Assembly: GCF_019402665.1 (NCBI RefSeq)
Contig: NZ_VSST01000006.1
Span: 1-64,000 of the forward strand
From: Bradyrhizobium canariense
GTDB lineage: Bacteria > Pseudomonadota > Alphaproteobacteria > Rhizobiales > Xanthobacteraceae
Direction of reading: 5' to 3'
Length of the DNA: 64,000 nucleotides
The notes beneath the pieces are model-generated. The model made no database searches. It had not been told where the DNA came from and worked only from the letters and a program-made list of their open reading frames with translations. The position numbers and the translations under genes were made by a program. The first letter of the stretch is position 1. Each line of letters starts with the position of its first letter. Positions 27,028 through 35,414 of the stretch are shown one piece after another.

Positions 27028-27716
27028 GCTGCGGCCCCCTTCGTGGTGGCTGATCCGCGATCGTCCGCGAGCAGCGTGTGCACCAGATCCCACAAGATGT
27101 GATAGGCCGCCACGTGACATTCCTGGACCCGGTGGATGGATGTCGTTGGCACTACTAGGCAGAAATCGACCAGGCCTGATGATTTCATCTTGCCGCCTTC
27201 GCCGCCGGCAAGGCCGATCGTGAGAATGCCGATTTCCGTGGCCTTGGCGAACGCAGCCATCAGATTGGTAGAATTGCCGCTGGTGGAGATGCCAACCAGC
27301 GCGTCACCGGCTTTTCCCTGCGCCAACAGCTGACGGACAAAGACGTGCTCGAAGCCGAGATCGTTGCCAACGGCGGAGATCATTGCGAGGTCCGCAACGA
27401 GATTAGTTGCGGCGAGCGCCGGCCGGCCTGCAGTGATGGGATGAACAAATTCGACCGCCACATGGGAAGCATCGCAACTCGACCCGCCATTGCCCATCGA
27501 GAACAGCCGGCCGCCCCGCCGGTAGACGTGGGCCAGAGCCTTGGCGGCGGCGACCAGAACCGGCCCCTGCTCGTCGAAGAAGCGGGAGTTGGTCTCGCGG
27601 GAGTCGCGAGCCTTCTCATTGACGGAATGCAGGAGTGCCGCGTCTAACCGCTCCGGTGACTGCGGTTGTCCATGCAAAAATGGATAAAGTGCCGTGAGAT
27701 CGCTCTCGTTGGACAT
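27024..27716 (-). CDS. SIS-domain protein, phosphoheptose isomerase (GmhA/DiaA)-like
   Basis: A 230-residue SIS-domain protein with FSMGNGGSSCDASHVAVEF (phosphosugar-binding loop) and VGISTSGNSTNLMAAF. It lies between hypC and hypD and overlaps hypD by 4 bp, so it is co-translated with maturation genes. GmhA isomerises sedoheptulose 7-phosphate for lipopolysaccharide heptose, and DiaA binds DnaA. Neither job explains this position. GmhA-like genes do turn up in other hyp operons, so a hydrogenase-linked role such as supply of a sugar-phosphate-derived ligand precursor is possible but unproven. Confidence 0.8.
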   Translation of the reverse strand: MSNESDLTALYPFLHGQPQSPERLDAALLHSVNEKARDSRETNSRFFDEQGPVLVAAAKALAHVYRRGGRLFSMGNGGSSCDASHVAVEFVHPITAGRPALAATNLVADLAMISAVGNDLGFEHVFVRQLLAQGKAGDALVGISTSGNSTNLMAAFAKATEIGILTIGLAGGEGGKMKSSGLVDFCLVVPTTSIHRVQECHVAAYHILWDLVHTLLADDRGSATTKGAAA

Positions 27717-27729
27717 GGTGAGACCCTCC

Positions 27730-28011
27730 TTACTGGGCCGCCGACAGCTTCATTGCCTCGATCTCGGCCTGGGCTTCGCCGAGTTCGATCAGTATTTTCA
27801 AGGTCTGGGCCGCCTCTTCCTCGTTGATCCGGCTCATCGCAAAACCGACGTGAACCAGCACCCAGTCGCCGACGCACGACTCGACCGGATGGTCGTCGTT
27901 CACGATGCAGGCGATGTTGATTTGTCGCTTGACGCCACCAACGTCGACCGTTGCGAGGCGCTTGGTCACATCGTCGATCTTCACGATGCGTCCGGGAATG
28001 CCGAGACACAT
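27730..28011 (-). CDS. hypC: Hydrogenase assembly chaperone HypC
   Basis: A 93-residue protein starting MCLGIPGRIV, the invariant HypC opening whose Cys2 holds the iron unit and binds the large-subunit precursor. Length is normal. It overlaps the end of hypF by 31 bp and is followed after 13 bp by the SIS-domain gene. Confidence 0.95.
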   Translation of the reverse strand: MCLGIPGRIVKIDDVTKRLATVDVGGVKRQINIACIVNDDHPVESCVGDWVLVHVGFAMSRINEEEAAQTLKILIELGEAQAEIEAMKLSAAQ

Positions 28012-30440
28012 GACCTGCTTCCTTCTGTTGACGGCCTTTGTTTATCGATCAGATGCGCGGCAGCGATGGCCGCTTGCCCCAATGCAAGCCCACCGTCATT
28101 GGCGGGAACCTGGGCATGCGAGAGCACCGAAAACTTCGCCTGTCCAAGGCGGCGGCTGACTTCCTGGAATAGAACCCTGTTCTGGAAGCAGCCGCCCGAC
28201 AAGGCGACTGTCGAGAAACGCGGTTGCGTCGCATCGTCCTCGCCGCCGGCGAGCTTTCTCGTCATGGCGACTATCGATATCGCCAAGCCCTTATGGAAGC
28301 GTGCGGCCATGACTGGCGCCGGCGTGTTCAAGATGAGATCACCGAGCACCGCGGCCCACATTGCCCGCGGCTCGATGTAAGGCAGTCCTGACCCGGGCAG
28401 GTTCGGAATTGTCAGGGGGTAGCCGAGCTCATCCCCCTCATTCAGCATCGTATCCGGGTCGACCATGGCTTCCAATCGCGCCGCGGCCTCGCCCTCGTAG
28501 GCCTGTCGCTCGCGGCAAACATCCAGCGCCGCGGCAAAGGCATCGAACAGCCGACCACATGACGACGCCGGCAGCGCGTTGATGCCCTTCTTGATCATGG
28601 CATCGAGGGTGCCGCGCGGCTTGCCTGACAAATAACCATGAAGTGCGAGCTGGTCGAAATTCATGGAGAATTCCGGCCACTTCATCTCGGCCATCAGGTG
28701 CGCGTACAGGTTTCGCCAAGGCTCGCGGGCTGCAGTAGCCCCACCAACCATCGCGACCGGCTTGAACGTGCCAAGCCGTTGGTAGCGCCGGTAGTCGGCG
28801 AGCAAGAATTCACCGCCCCACAACGTACCGTCGCCGCCCCAACCCAAGCCGTCGAGCACGATACCGAGCACCGCGGGGGCATCCAGCGGATAATTGTTCT
28901 CGGCCAGGCAGGAGGCGACATGGGCGTGGTGGTGCTGAACTTCAACAAGCGGCAGCCGATCGGCGACGGCACGCTCATGGGCGAACTTCGAGGACAGATA
29001 TTCGGGATGCAAGTCGACGGCCAGAGCGGCCGGTGCGTGATCGAACAAGCGAGCATAAAGCACGAGATTCTTCCGGTAGTCATCGAAACATCTCGCATCC
29101 TCGAGATCGCCCTGATGCTGCGACAGGATAGCGGCACCATTATTGAGGAGGCAGAAGGTCGACTTCAACTCGCCGCCCATCGCCAGCACATCTGGCGCTG
29201 CCTCGAATCCCCTGGGCAGGACTATCCACTCCGGTGCGTAGCCGCGGGCTCGGCGCAGTAGCCTCACGCGGCCGCCGACAACGCGCACGACAGAATCGTC
29301 AATTCGGTTGGCGATTTCACGATCGTGGATCAGCGCATAAGAGGCGATCCCGCCAAGCCGTTCGCCCGCTTCCGCGTCTAGTACGACCTGCGGCTCGTCC
29401 GAGAGGTTTCCGCTGGTCATCACCACCGGCCGCGCCATCCTTCGCAACATGAGAAGATGCATCGGGGTCGTCGGCAGCATGAAGCCCAGCGTGGCAAGGC
29501 CCGGCGCAATTGTGTCCGGTAATCTTTCCGGGCCATTGGCCTCGAGCAGGACGATCGGCGCCGTGGGAGCCGTCAACAGTGCTTCTTCCTCGGCGCTCAC
29601 GCTGCAATAGCGACGAATCACCTCGAGATCGCGCGCCATCAGTGCGAACGGCTTGGCATCACGATGCTTCGTTCGGCGTAGCCTTGCTACGACGTCGGTC
29701 TTGGTGGCGTCGCAGGCCAATTGATAGCCTCCGAGACCCTTGATCGCGACGATCTCGCCATGCTTTATCAGGCCACACGCGGCATCAACATCATCCATCA
29801 TCGAGAACTGGTCGAAGGTAAACGCGTGACCGTCGAAACGAACCAACTTCGCCTTCGGCCCGCAGGCATGACAGGCGATTGCTTCGGCATGGAAGCGGCG
29901 ATCGGCAGGATCTTCGTACTCGGCCCGGCAAGCTGCGCACATCACAAATGGCGCCATTGTGGTAGTGGCGCGGTCATAGGGGATAGCGTTGACGATGCTA
30001 AGCCGTGGTCCGCAATTGGTGCAGTTTGTGAAGGGATAGCGATAGCGGCGGCCGAACGGGCTGGTGATCTCCTCGGCACATTCGGCGCAAATTGCAGCGT
30101 CAGGCGCAACTTGGGTATTTGCGCCGCCGGTAAGGCTCCCCGCAATGACGAACTGCCCTGGCAGACCGCCACGACCCGGCCCTGTCTCGACTGCATCGAT
30201 ACGGGCCAGTGGTGGCGAGTCAGTGTGGATGCGGGCGATGAGCGCAGCTATGGTGCGCTCGCTGCCGTAAAGGCGGATCAGCACGCCGTCCGCGTCATTT
30301 CGAACGTCGCCTGACAAACCAAGCTCACGCGCGAAACGCCAGATCGCCGGCCGAAAGCCAACCCCTTGCACGCGGCCGCGCACGCGAATCTCCGCTCCGA
30401 CATTAGCGTCTGGTTGCGCGATGCTGCTACAATCGGTCAC
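27981..30440 (-). CDS. hypF: Carbamoyltransferase HypF
   Basis: An 819-residue multidomain enzyme. The acylphosphatase domain has RGRVQGVGFRPAIWR. Two zinc-finger sets follow (CAECAEEITSPFGRR and FTNCTNCGPRLS; CAACRAEY and IACHACGP), then a YrdC-like domain and a Kae1-like C-terminal domain with VEVQHHHAHVASCLAE. HypF makes the carbamoyl group for the active-site cyanides from carbamoyl phosphate. The GTG at 30440 forms a GTGA overlap with the upstream NHL gene stop and is preferred to a TTG at 30455. Confidence 0.95.
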   Translation of the reverse strand: MTDCSSIAQPDANVGAEIRVRGRVQGVGFRPAIWRFARELGLSGDVRNDADGVLIRLYGSERTIAALIARIHTDSPPLARIDAVETGPGRGGLPGQFVIAGSLTGGANTQVAPDAAICAECAEEITSPFGRRYRYPFTNCTNCGPRLSIVNAIPYDRATTTMAPFVMCAACRAEYEDPADRRFHAEAIACHACGPKAKLVRFDGHAFTFDQFSMMDDVDAACGLIKHGEIVAIKGLGGYQLACDATKTDVVARLRRTKHRDAKPFALMARDLEVIRRYCSVSAEEEALLTAPTAPIVLLEANGPERLPDTIAPGLATLGFMLPTTPMHLLMLRRMARPVVMTSGNLSDEPQVVLDAEAGERLGGIASYALIHDREIANRIDDSVVRVVGGRVRLLRRARGYAPEWIVLPRGFEAAPDVLAMGGELKSTFCLLNNGAAILSQHQGDLEDARCFDDYRKNLVLYARLFDHAPAALAVDLHPEYLSSKFAHERAVADRLPLVEVQHHHAHVASCLAENNYPLDAPAVLGIVLDGLGWGGDGTLWGGEFLLADYRRYQRLGTFKPVAMVGGATAAREPWRNLYAHLMAEMKWPEFSMNFDQLALHGYLSGKPRGTLDAMIKKGINALPASSCGRLFDAFAAALDVCRERQAYEGEAAARLEAMVDPDTMLNEGDELGYPLTIPNLPGSGLPYIEPRAMWAAVLGDLILNTPAPVMAARFHKGLAISIVAMTRKLAGGEDDATQPRFSTVALSGGCFQNRVLFQEVSRRLGQAKFSVLSHAQVPANDGGLALGQAAIAAAHLIDKQRPSTEGSRSCVSAFPDAS

Positions 30441-31639
30441 GAAACCGCCTCCCAAAGGAGTACGCGGTTATTGCCGGCGTCTGCCACGACCAGCAGATCA
30501 TCGCACGCTGAAGCAGCGTAGGGCCAGCAAAGGCTGTCGCGCGTGGCAGAACGCCACCGATTGTCTCCTTTGGCCGAGAACATGGGCTGCCCAGCCAGCG
30601 CTATGGCAGGAGAATCCATTGATAGCCCGTCCAGTTCGAATCCAAGCAATCGCGAATTGGCGGTATCGGTCACGATCAGCATTCCGCCTTGCACGGTCAG
30701 TCCGTACGGCATGTTCATCGCGCCAGATGTCGGATGATAGGAGGCGCGGTTGTGATCGAGGTGCGTGAAGTCGCACTGGCCGAGCACGAAATCGCAGGCT
30801 TGTCCGATGGAACGCGGAAACGTTCGCCACGCCATGACTCGATTATTGCCAGCGTCGGAGACGAATAGCATTCCGTTGCAGGCAGCAATGCCGTGGGGCC
30901 AGCGCATGCCGACCGCGCCGCCGGCCTGCCCTGCATTGTCATCGCGGGTCACAAAGTCGAGCTGCCCCAAGACCAGATCGGCCGGCGTGCCGTTCGAGGT
31001 TGGAATACGATCCCAAATCAGTACCCGGCGATTGCCCGTGTCGCAGACGATCAATTTTCCGTCCACGATCGCCACTCCGTAACACCAGTTCAATGTGTCC
31101 GCTCGGGGCGCGTCCGCGCCGCGATTGGCGAGCCCGCTGGAGCAATCTGGCTGGCCAAGCACCACATCTGGGGGCTGGTTGGATGTTTCGGGGTAGCTAT
31201 GCCAGATCAGAATGCGATGATTCCATGCATCGGCTACAGCAAGGACGCCATTGGACGCTGCGATTCCAGTCGGCATGTTGAGCGTCGTCGGCCCCACATC
31301 GCTCTTGGCGTTGCGTCCTTCTCGCGAAAAGTCCGGTTGACCAATTATCAGATCCGCTGGTGTCTGATCGGCCATTGGCAAAGATCGCCAGATCATGAGC
31401 CGATGATGGCCTGTGTCACAGACAAACAGTGGTCCGTGAGCGCTGGCAAGGCATGCCCCACGCGGGCCGAACAGCGTGGTCGGTCCCGGCACGATTGATT
31501 GCGCCAGACCATTCGGCAGCGCCTCGCCCCCAAGGACAGTGCGCGCGCCGTCATGAGCCAAGAGCGGCCGCGCGACGTGATTGTCTCCGGCCCGCGCAAG
31601 AGCCCTATCCAATCGGCGAGGGGCAAAGGAAACCTGCAT
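30437..31639 (-). CDS. NHL-repeat six-bladed beta-propeller protein of the hydrogenase locus
   Basis: A 400-residue protein with six repeats, each with a D-x-(G/W/A)-N/H-x-R-(V/I/L) core: VCDTGHHRLMIW, VADAWNHRILIW, VCDTGNRRVLIW, VSDAGNNRVMAW, VTDTANSRLLGF and VADAGNNRVLLW. Between blades a LGQPDF-like motif recurs (IIGQPDFS, VLGQPDCS, VLGQLDF, VLGQCDF). The ATG at 31639 starts 2 bp after the NifU-Rieske gene stop. No signal peptide is seen, so it is probably cytoplasmic. NHL propellers are usually protein-binding. An assembly or docking role for the hydrogenase complex is my inference. Confidence 0.82.
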   Translation of the reverse strand: MQVSFAPRRLDRALARAGDNHVARPLLAHDGARTVLGGEALPNGLAQSIVPGPTTLFGPRGACLASAHGPLFVCDTGHHRLMIWRSLPMADQTPADLIIGQPDFSREGRNAKSDVGPTTLNMPTGIAASNGVLAVADAWNHRILIWHSYPETSNQPPDVVLGQPDCSSGLANRGADAPRADTLNWCYGVAIVDGKLIVCDTGNRRVLIWDRIPTSNGTPADLVLGQLDFVTRDDNAGQAGGAVGMRWPHGIAACNGMLFVSDAGNNRVMAWRTFPRSIGQACDFVLGQCDFTHLDHNRASYHPTSGAMNMPYGLTVQGGMLIVTDTANSRLLGFELDGLSMDSPAIALAGQPMFSAKGDNRWRSATRDSLCWPYAASACDDLLVVADAGNNRVLLWEAVS

Positions 31640-31641
31640 GG

Positions 31642-32541
31642 CTACACCGAAATCCTGACCTCGACCCGAGCGCCTATAACGCGAACAGCATGGGATTGGA
31701 GCGCCACCTCCGGCGCGGTGAGGCATTCACCGCTTGAAAGGTCATACTGAAAACCATGATGCGGACAGGTGATGATGCCGCTCTCCACCTCGCCGTCGTG
31801 GATCGGAAATCCGAGATGGGCGCAGGCATCCTGGAAGCAAGTGACACTCGCACCCGCGCGCGACAACAATAGCTTCTCTCCCCCAACGGTGATCGCGCGA
31901 ACCCCACCTTCCGGAATGTCGGCCAAAAGACCAGCCGAGAGCCAGTTCCCTTGTGCGTCAAGCGCGAACGGACTGACAAAGCGAACGCCGTTGTCGGTGG
32001 AGCTGCCCAGTCCCTTCACCTGTACAATCTCTATAATCTCTGGACATGCTTCCTGAACGGCCTTTTTCACGCCGGCGTGGAACGTCAATGCGGACGCGGG
32101 GCAGCCGTCGCACGCCCCAATGAAACGCACTTCCACCTTGGGTGGGTTCACTTGGACGAGCTCCACGTTGCCGCCATGCGAACCCAACATGGGCCGGACG
32201 CCCTCAAGCGCCGCTTCGACTCGTTCGTTGAGGCTGGGTTTGACGATCTGATGCCGGCGCAAAACCGCGTAGACGACCTCGTCGGCGACCGCATTTTTCA
32301 TTGCCGCAAGCGCAGCAGGATCAGTCTTGAGCGCCCGGATCAACCGGCGCAACGCTTCTCCATCCAACGCCTCGATGGCCAGTTTGTAGGCGCCGACAGC
32401 CGCCCGCTGGGTATCGTCCCATGTCGCAAATATGGCCTCCAGTCGCTCGATGTCGCCGACCAAGCCGGCAAGATCGTCGCGCGTCGTCGAGATCATATCG
32501 TGGGCGTTCATATCGTTCTCACATGCGGACTCCCGCAGCAT
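31642..32541 (-). CDS. NifU-like/Rieske fusion iron-sulfur protein (HucE-like)
   Basis: A 299-residue protein in three parts: a helical N-terminus (about 1-90), a NifU C-terminal-type domain with GACDGCPAS (C-x2-C), and a C-terminal Rieske-type ferredoxin domain with CAHLGFPIHD and CPHHGFQYD (CxH, then CxxH). This layout matches what I recall of HucE, an iron-sulfur protein linked to the mycobacterial Huc hydrogenase. It could carry electrons from the hydrogenase to the quinone pool, or supply clusters. The ATG at 32541 overlaps the stop of the small membrane protein gene (TGATG). An ATG at 32511 is an alternative. Confidence 0.85.
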   Translation of the reverse strand: MLRESACENDMNAHDMISTTRDDLAGLVGDIERLEAIFATWDDTQRAAVGAYKLAIEALDGEALRRLIRALKTDPAALAAMKNAVADEVVYAVLRRHQIVKPSLNERVEAALEGVRPMLGSHGGNVELVQVNPPKVEVRFIGACDGCPASALTFHAGVKKAVQEACPEIIEIVQVKGLGSSTDNGVRFVSPFALDAQGNWLSAGLLADIPEGGVRAITVGGEKLLLSRAGASVTCFQDACAHLGFPIHDGEVESGIITCPHHGFQYDLSSGECLTAPEVALQSHAVRVIGARVEVRISV

Positions 32542-32765
32542 CACCGATAGCGGAGGTTCCGAAACAGATAGGGCTGCAACCCACCGCCGACGAACGCCGC
32601 GACCGGTGCCGCCATCCACAACGGGGCACCCAGCTTTGCGATCATGACCAGCAACGATGCAGTCACTAGCACGCCTACAAAAATCATGAGGAATGCTTTG
32701 CGCGGTTCGGCAAACAACTTGCCGCGGAAGAACAGAACGATTGAATTCTGAGCCATTGCCCACAT
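32541..32765 (-). CDS. Small membrane protein of the hydrogenase locus (74 aa)
   Basis: A 74-residue protein with two hydrophobic stretches (KAFLMIFVGVLVTASLLVMI and APLWMAAPVAAFVGGG) separated by a short turn, probably a membrane hairpin with basic ends. The ATG at 32765 has a strong GAGGAGG site. It is co-translated with the NifU-Rieske gene (TGATG). I do not recognise a family. Its place suggests a membrane anchor or quinone-side partner for soluble redox proteins, which is inference. Confidence 0.72.
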   Translation of the reverse strand: MWAMAQNSIVLFFRGKLFAEPRKAFLMIFVGVLVTASLLVMIAKLGAPLWMAAPVAAFVGGGLQPYLFRNLRYR

Positions 32766-32778
32766 GATATCGTCCTCC

Positions 32779-32988
32779 TCAGCCGACAATCGTAAGGATG
32801 GCGAGCCCAAGAAAGACGCCGGCAACGCCGGCCAGGGGCCCATAGAAGCCCCCCAGTAGCGCTGCCAGTTCATTCCCCAACACCTTGCCGCCGACGACTA
32901 CGCCTCCGATGACGCCACCGCCAATCGAGGCAACGACGCCCAGGATAAACGAAACAACCAACATTTCTGGAGAAGACGGTAGGGTCAT
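32779..32988 (-). CDS. Glycine-rich small membrane protein of the hydrogenase locus (69 aa)
   Basis: A 69-residue protein with two hydrophobic, glycine-zipper-like segments (GVVASIGGGVIGGVVVGG and FYGPLAGVAGVFLGLAILTI). GxxxG-type spacing suggests tight helix packing and oligomerisation. The ATG at 32988 overlaps the TPR gene stop (ATGA) and the gene ends 13 bp before the next small membrane protein. No known family is recognised. The two may form one membrane subcomplex. Confidence 0.72.
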   Translation of the reverse strand: MTLPSSPEMLVVSFILGVVASIGGGVIGGVVVGGKVLGNELAALLGGFYGPLAGVAGVFLGLAILTIVG

Positions 32989-34052
32989 AGATCGGAAGCT
33001 CCGGTTTCGCTCGATTGACGATTGCTGGGATGAGAACGCACGACCTGGCCATCGGCCGAATTCGACGCCAGCAACTCGCGCTGAATCTGGTCGATCGCTT
33101 CGGCAACAACCTTTCCCTTCTCCAAGTCGCCATGCGCCATGAAGATCTCCCGCGCTTCGCCGTAGTAGTCGCGCGCTTGTAGAAGGTTGGATCGATTACC
33201 ACCGTCTGGATCGGAGGGATCGTCGGGCAAATTCCACAGACAGTTGGCTTTGTTGCAAATAGTGTTCGCGTATTCGAGCGGGGTCGTCTCGCGCGTCCGC
33301 ACTTTCAGCGCTTCGTCGTAGGCTTCAAGTGCGCGTATGTTGTTCGCGATCGTGTGGCTCGAAGACACATATTGCAGAGCGTTGCCGAGATTGTTCTGCA
33401 GCATCGCATATTCGGTCGGATTGTCGATCAGCGTGATGACTTTGAGACCTTCTTCGAAAGCCTGCACCGCAAGCGCTTCACGCATTTTTCCGCGTTCGTC
33501 CGTCATGGGGATCGAGAGAAACGCCGTGGCAAGGTTGTTCTGCAGGATCACGAACTCCTGCGGAAACTCAGATCGCGTGAAGGTCCGCAGCGCGCGTTGA
33601 TAGGCGGAAATGGCATCTGTGATGCGAGCCCTGTTTGCGCCCGCAAGGTTCTGCAATACCAGACCGAAGTTCATCTCTGCTTCGGCAAGCTCCTCAGGCC
33701 TGCCGAGCTCGGTCATAGTCCGGATTGCCTGCTCAAAGGCCGAGCGCGCCTGCTCAAGCGCCGCTGTACCTTCCTCCGGTATGGCCTGTAGCGCAGTGCC
33801 TTTACGCGCCAGAATTCGAGCCGACAGAAGCCGCATGTCCTCAGGACAAATCGCCAGCGCCTTGTCATAGAGGGCAACCGCAGCATGAAGCTGATCTGGC
33901 GATTTGGGCTGCCGCTGCAGACCCATCGCAATCTCCATCAGCATCTCGGCCCGCTCGGAGGGGCTTGCCTCGGCGTCATCAGCAGCCGCAAGCGCCGCAC
34001 GCACTTCATCGCCGAGAAGTCCTGTAATCACTGCTTCCTCCGACCGGCGCAT
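32985..34052 (-). CDS. TPR-repeat protein of the hydrogenase locus
   Basis: A 355-residue helical protein with about five TPR-like units. Diagnostic stretches are AVALYDKALAICPED, EMNFGLVLQNLAGANRA, FVILQNNLATAFLSI, YAMLQNNLGNALQYV and RALEAYDEALKVR. No signal peptide. The ATG at 34052 is preferred; a GTG at 34082 is possible. It overlaps the small membrane protein gene by 4 bp. TPR proteins hold complexes together, so a scaffold or assembly factor for the hydrogenase is likely but unproven. Confidence 0.8.
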   Translation of the reverse strand: MRRSEEAVITGLLGDEVRAALAAADDAEASPSERAEMLMEIAMGLQRQPKSPDQLHAAVALYDKALAICPEDMRLLSARILARKGTALQAIPEEGTAALEQARSAFEQAIRTMTELGRPEELAEAEMNFGLVLQNLAGANRARITDAISAYQRALRTFTRSEFPQEFVILQNNLATAFLSIPMTDERGKMREALAVQAFEEGLKVITLIDNPTEYAMLQNNLGNALQYVSSSHTIANNIRALEAYDEALKVRTRETTPLEYANTICNKANCLWNLPDDPSDPDGGNRSNLLQARDYYGEAREIFMAHGDLEKGKVVAEAIDQIQRELLASNSADGQVVRSHPSNRQSSETGASDL

Positions 34053-34121
34053 TATGGGCTGCACGCTTGGTACGAGAGCCACTCTAACAGCTCGAAATCC
34101 GAACTGTCTATCTATTATGCG

Positions 34122-34448
34122 TTATGTAAACTTAGTTTGCAGGAAAGCGCCAGCGGCGATGAGCGCACCAGCTTCCGGCGACCACGCGACCGGCAGCTGC
34201 GACCCAACGTATTCATCGACCGCGTGCTCGCGCAGGAAATCTGGTGCATGCACCACTCGGTCTCCTCGGCTGTTGCGAAGCTTGAGGAGATAACCCCCGG
34301 CGGCGGCGTGACGGACTGGCATGATCCAGAGGTCATCGGCGCGGCGTAACAGGATGACCGCCTCCAACCCTGCAAAATAGCGGTCGTATGTTTCGCGGCT
34401 CAGATAAAGTGCCCCGCGCGCTATTCTGACAAAAAAGACAGCGTTCAC
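34122..34448 (-). CDS. Uncharacterised 108-aa protein beside the maturation protease
   Basis: A 108-residue soluble-looking protein (from MNAVFFVRIARGALYLSRET to the C-terminal AGAFLQTKF) with no domain I recognise, no cysteines and no signal peptide. It overlaps the protease gene by 4 bp (ATGA), so translation is coupled and expression belongs to the operon. It might bind the large-subunit precursor or the protease, but nothing in the sequence shows this. Confidence 0.65.
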   Translation of the reverse strand: MNAVFFVRIARGALYLSRETYDRYFAGLEAVILLRRADDLWIMPVRHAAAGGYLLKLRNSRGDRVVHAPDFLREHAVDEYVGSQLPVAWSPEAGALIAAGAFLQTKFT

Positions 34449-34930
34449 GACGATCCCTCTGGGCCAAGACGCGCATCGATCAGCGTGGCAATGCGGTCGG
34501 TCACTTTCGCGACAGCGGCTGATGCGGCATCAGATAGGCCGATCCCCAATTCGACTGTCTGCGCTTCAATCAAAAGCACGACGACGTCCGAGGGAAAGTC
34601 GTCGCGAAAGATCTTCCGGCCTGCGAAAAGTGCGTGATCCCACCGGAAATCGTGCAGGTTAAGCGATGGCTCGTACCGCTGCTCCAGCTCGCTTCCTGGC
34701 ACTTCGAAAACCGCCCCTGGCGGAGAGCCCGAGCGACACGCATCCACAACAATCAGCGTCCGGCACCCACGCGCCGCAAACATGGTCGCCATGCCGTCAG
34801 TTCCTGCAGCCAGCAGACGGACGTTTGGTAGGCCCGCTCCAACACCGCGCGCCTCCAGCAGGCGCAGGACTTCAAGACCCGCACCGTCATCGAGGCGATT
34901 TGGATTTCCACATCCTATGACCACGATCAT
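34445..34930 (-). CDS. hupW: Hydrogenase maturation endopeptidase (peptidase M52, HupD/HupW type)
   Basis: A 161-residue protein with the M52 opening VIGCGNPNRLDDGAGLEV (the Asp is a nickel-sensing ligand), a second conserved acidic segment VVDACRSGSPPG, and HDFRWDHALF with the conserved His. It cuts the C-terminal tail of the large subunit after nickel insertion. The ATG at 34930 gives the canonical N-terminus; a TTG at 34948 is an alternative. The gene lies 130 bp after the second small four-Cys protein gene. The symbol follows the cyanobacterial group 2a protease and is tentative. Confidence 0.88.
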   Translation of the reverse strand: MIVVIGCGNPNRLDDGAGLEVLRLLEARGVGAGLPNVRLLAAGTDGMATMFAARGCRTLIVVDACRSGSPPGAVFEVPGSELEQRYEPSLNLHDFRWDHALFAGRKIFRDDFPSDVVVLLIEAQTVELGIGLSDAASAAVAKVTDRIATLIDARLGPEGSS

Positions 34931-35060
34931 GGGGAGTCCGCTACGCAATGCGTCACCATCTGCGATCCCGCACCAGGCGGCAATACCTCATCGTGACATG
35001 ATGCGCTGATAACGACGCGGCGCATCCGGTATCGGTGACCTGGGCCCGCAACATCGAGAG

Positions 35061-35369
35061 CTAAATGCGCCAGAGGCGACAGGACCATTGCGGCTCAACC
35101 GGCAGATCAAGCTCGGGCAGCTCGCAATAACGGCGGTGAACCTTGTAATACATGCACGTTTCACACAGTTGCTCGAGACCCTCGTGTTCAACCGGCTCGA
35201 GGGTAAACCCTCCGAGGACGAGCTTCGTTTTCAGCTCATTACCCGCGGCTTTCAATCGAGAAACGATCGTCTGAACTTCTTCATGAGAATCTGCCCGCGG
35301 AAGTACCTCCGTTTTGAGGCCACCAGCCAGAAGAACACGAATCTCGTCTCGGATCTGTACGTCGCGCAC
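35061..35369 (-). CDS. Small four-cysteine protein, HiPIP-like spacing (copy 2)
   Basis: A 102-residue protein with all four Cys in its last 33 residues in the pattern C-x2-C-x9-C-x14-C: CETCMYYKVHRRYCELPEL, then VEPQWSCRLWRI. It is a clear paralogue of the protein encoded just upstream. Aromatic residues next to the cysteines and the WxC end recall high-potential iron-sulfur proteins, whose first pair is also C-x2-C and whose last Cys lies in a GWC-like motif. No signal peptide, unlike most HiPIPs. GTG start at 35369 with a CAGGAG site. It could be an electron carrier or a zinc-binding factor. Confidence 0.7.
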   Translation of the reverse strand: MRDVQIRDEIRVLLAGGLKTEVLPRADSHEEVQTIVSRLKAAGNELKTKLVLGGFTLEPVEHEGLEQLCETCMYYKVHRRYCELPELDLPVEPQWSCRLWRI

Positions 35370-35414
35370 GGCGTGTTCTCCTGAGGTTCGCTCTCGCGGC
35401 TGTCAGTCGACACA

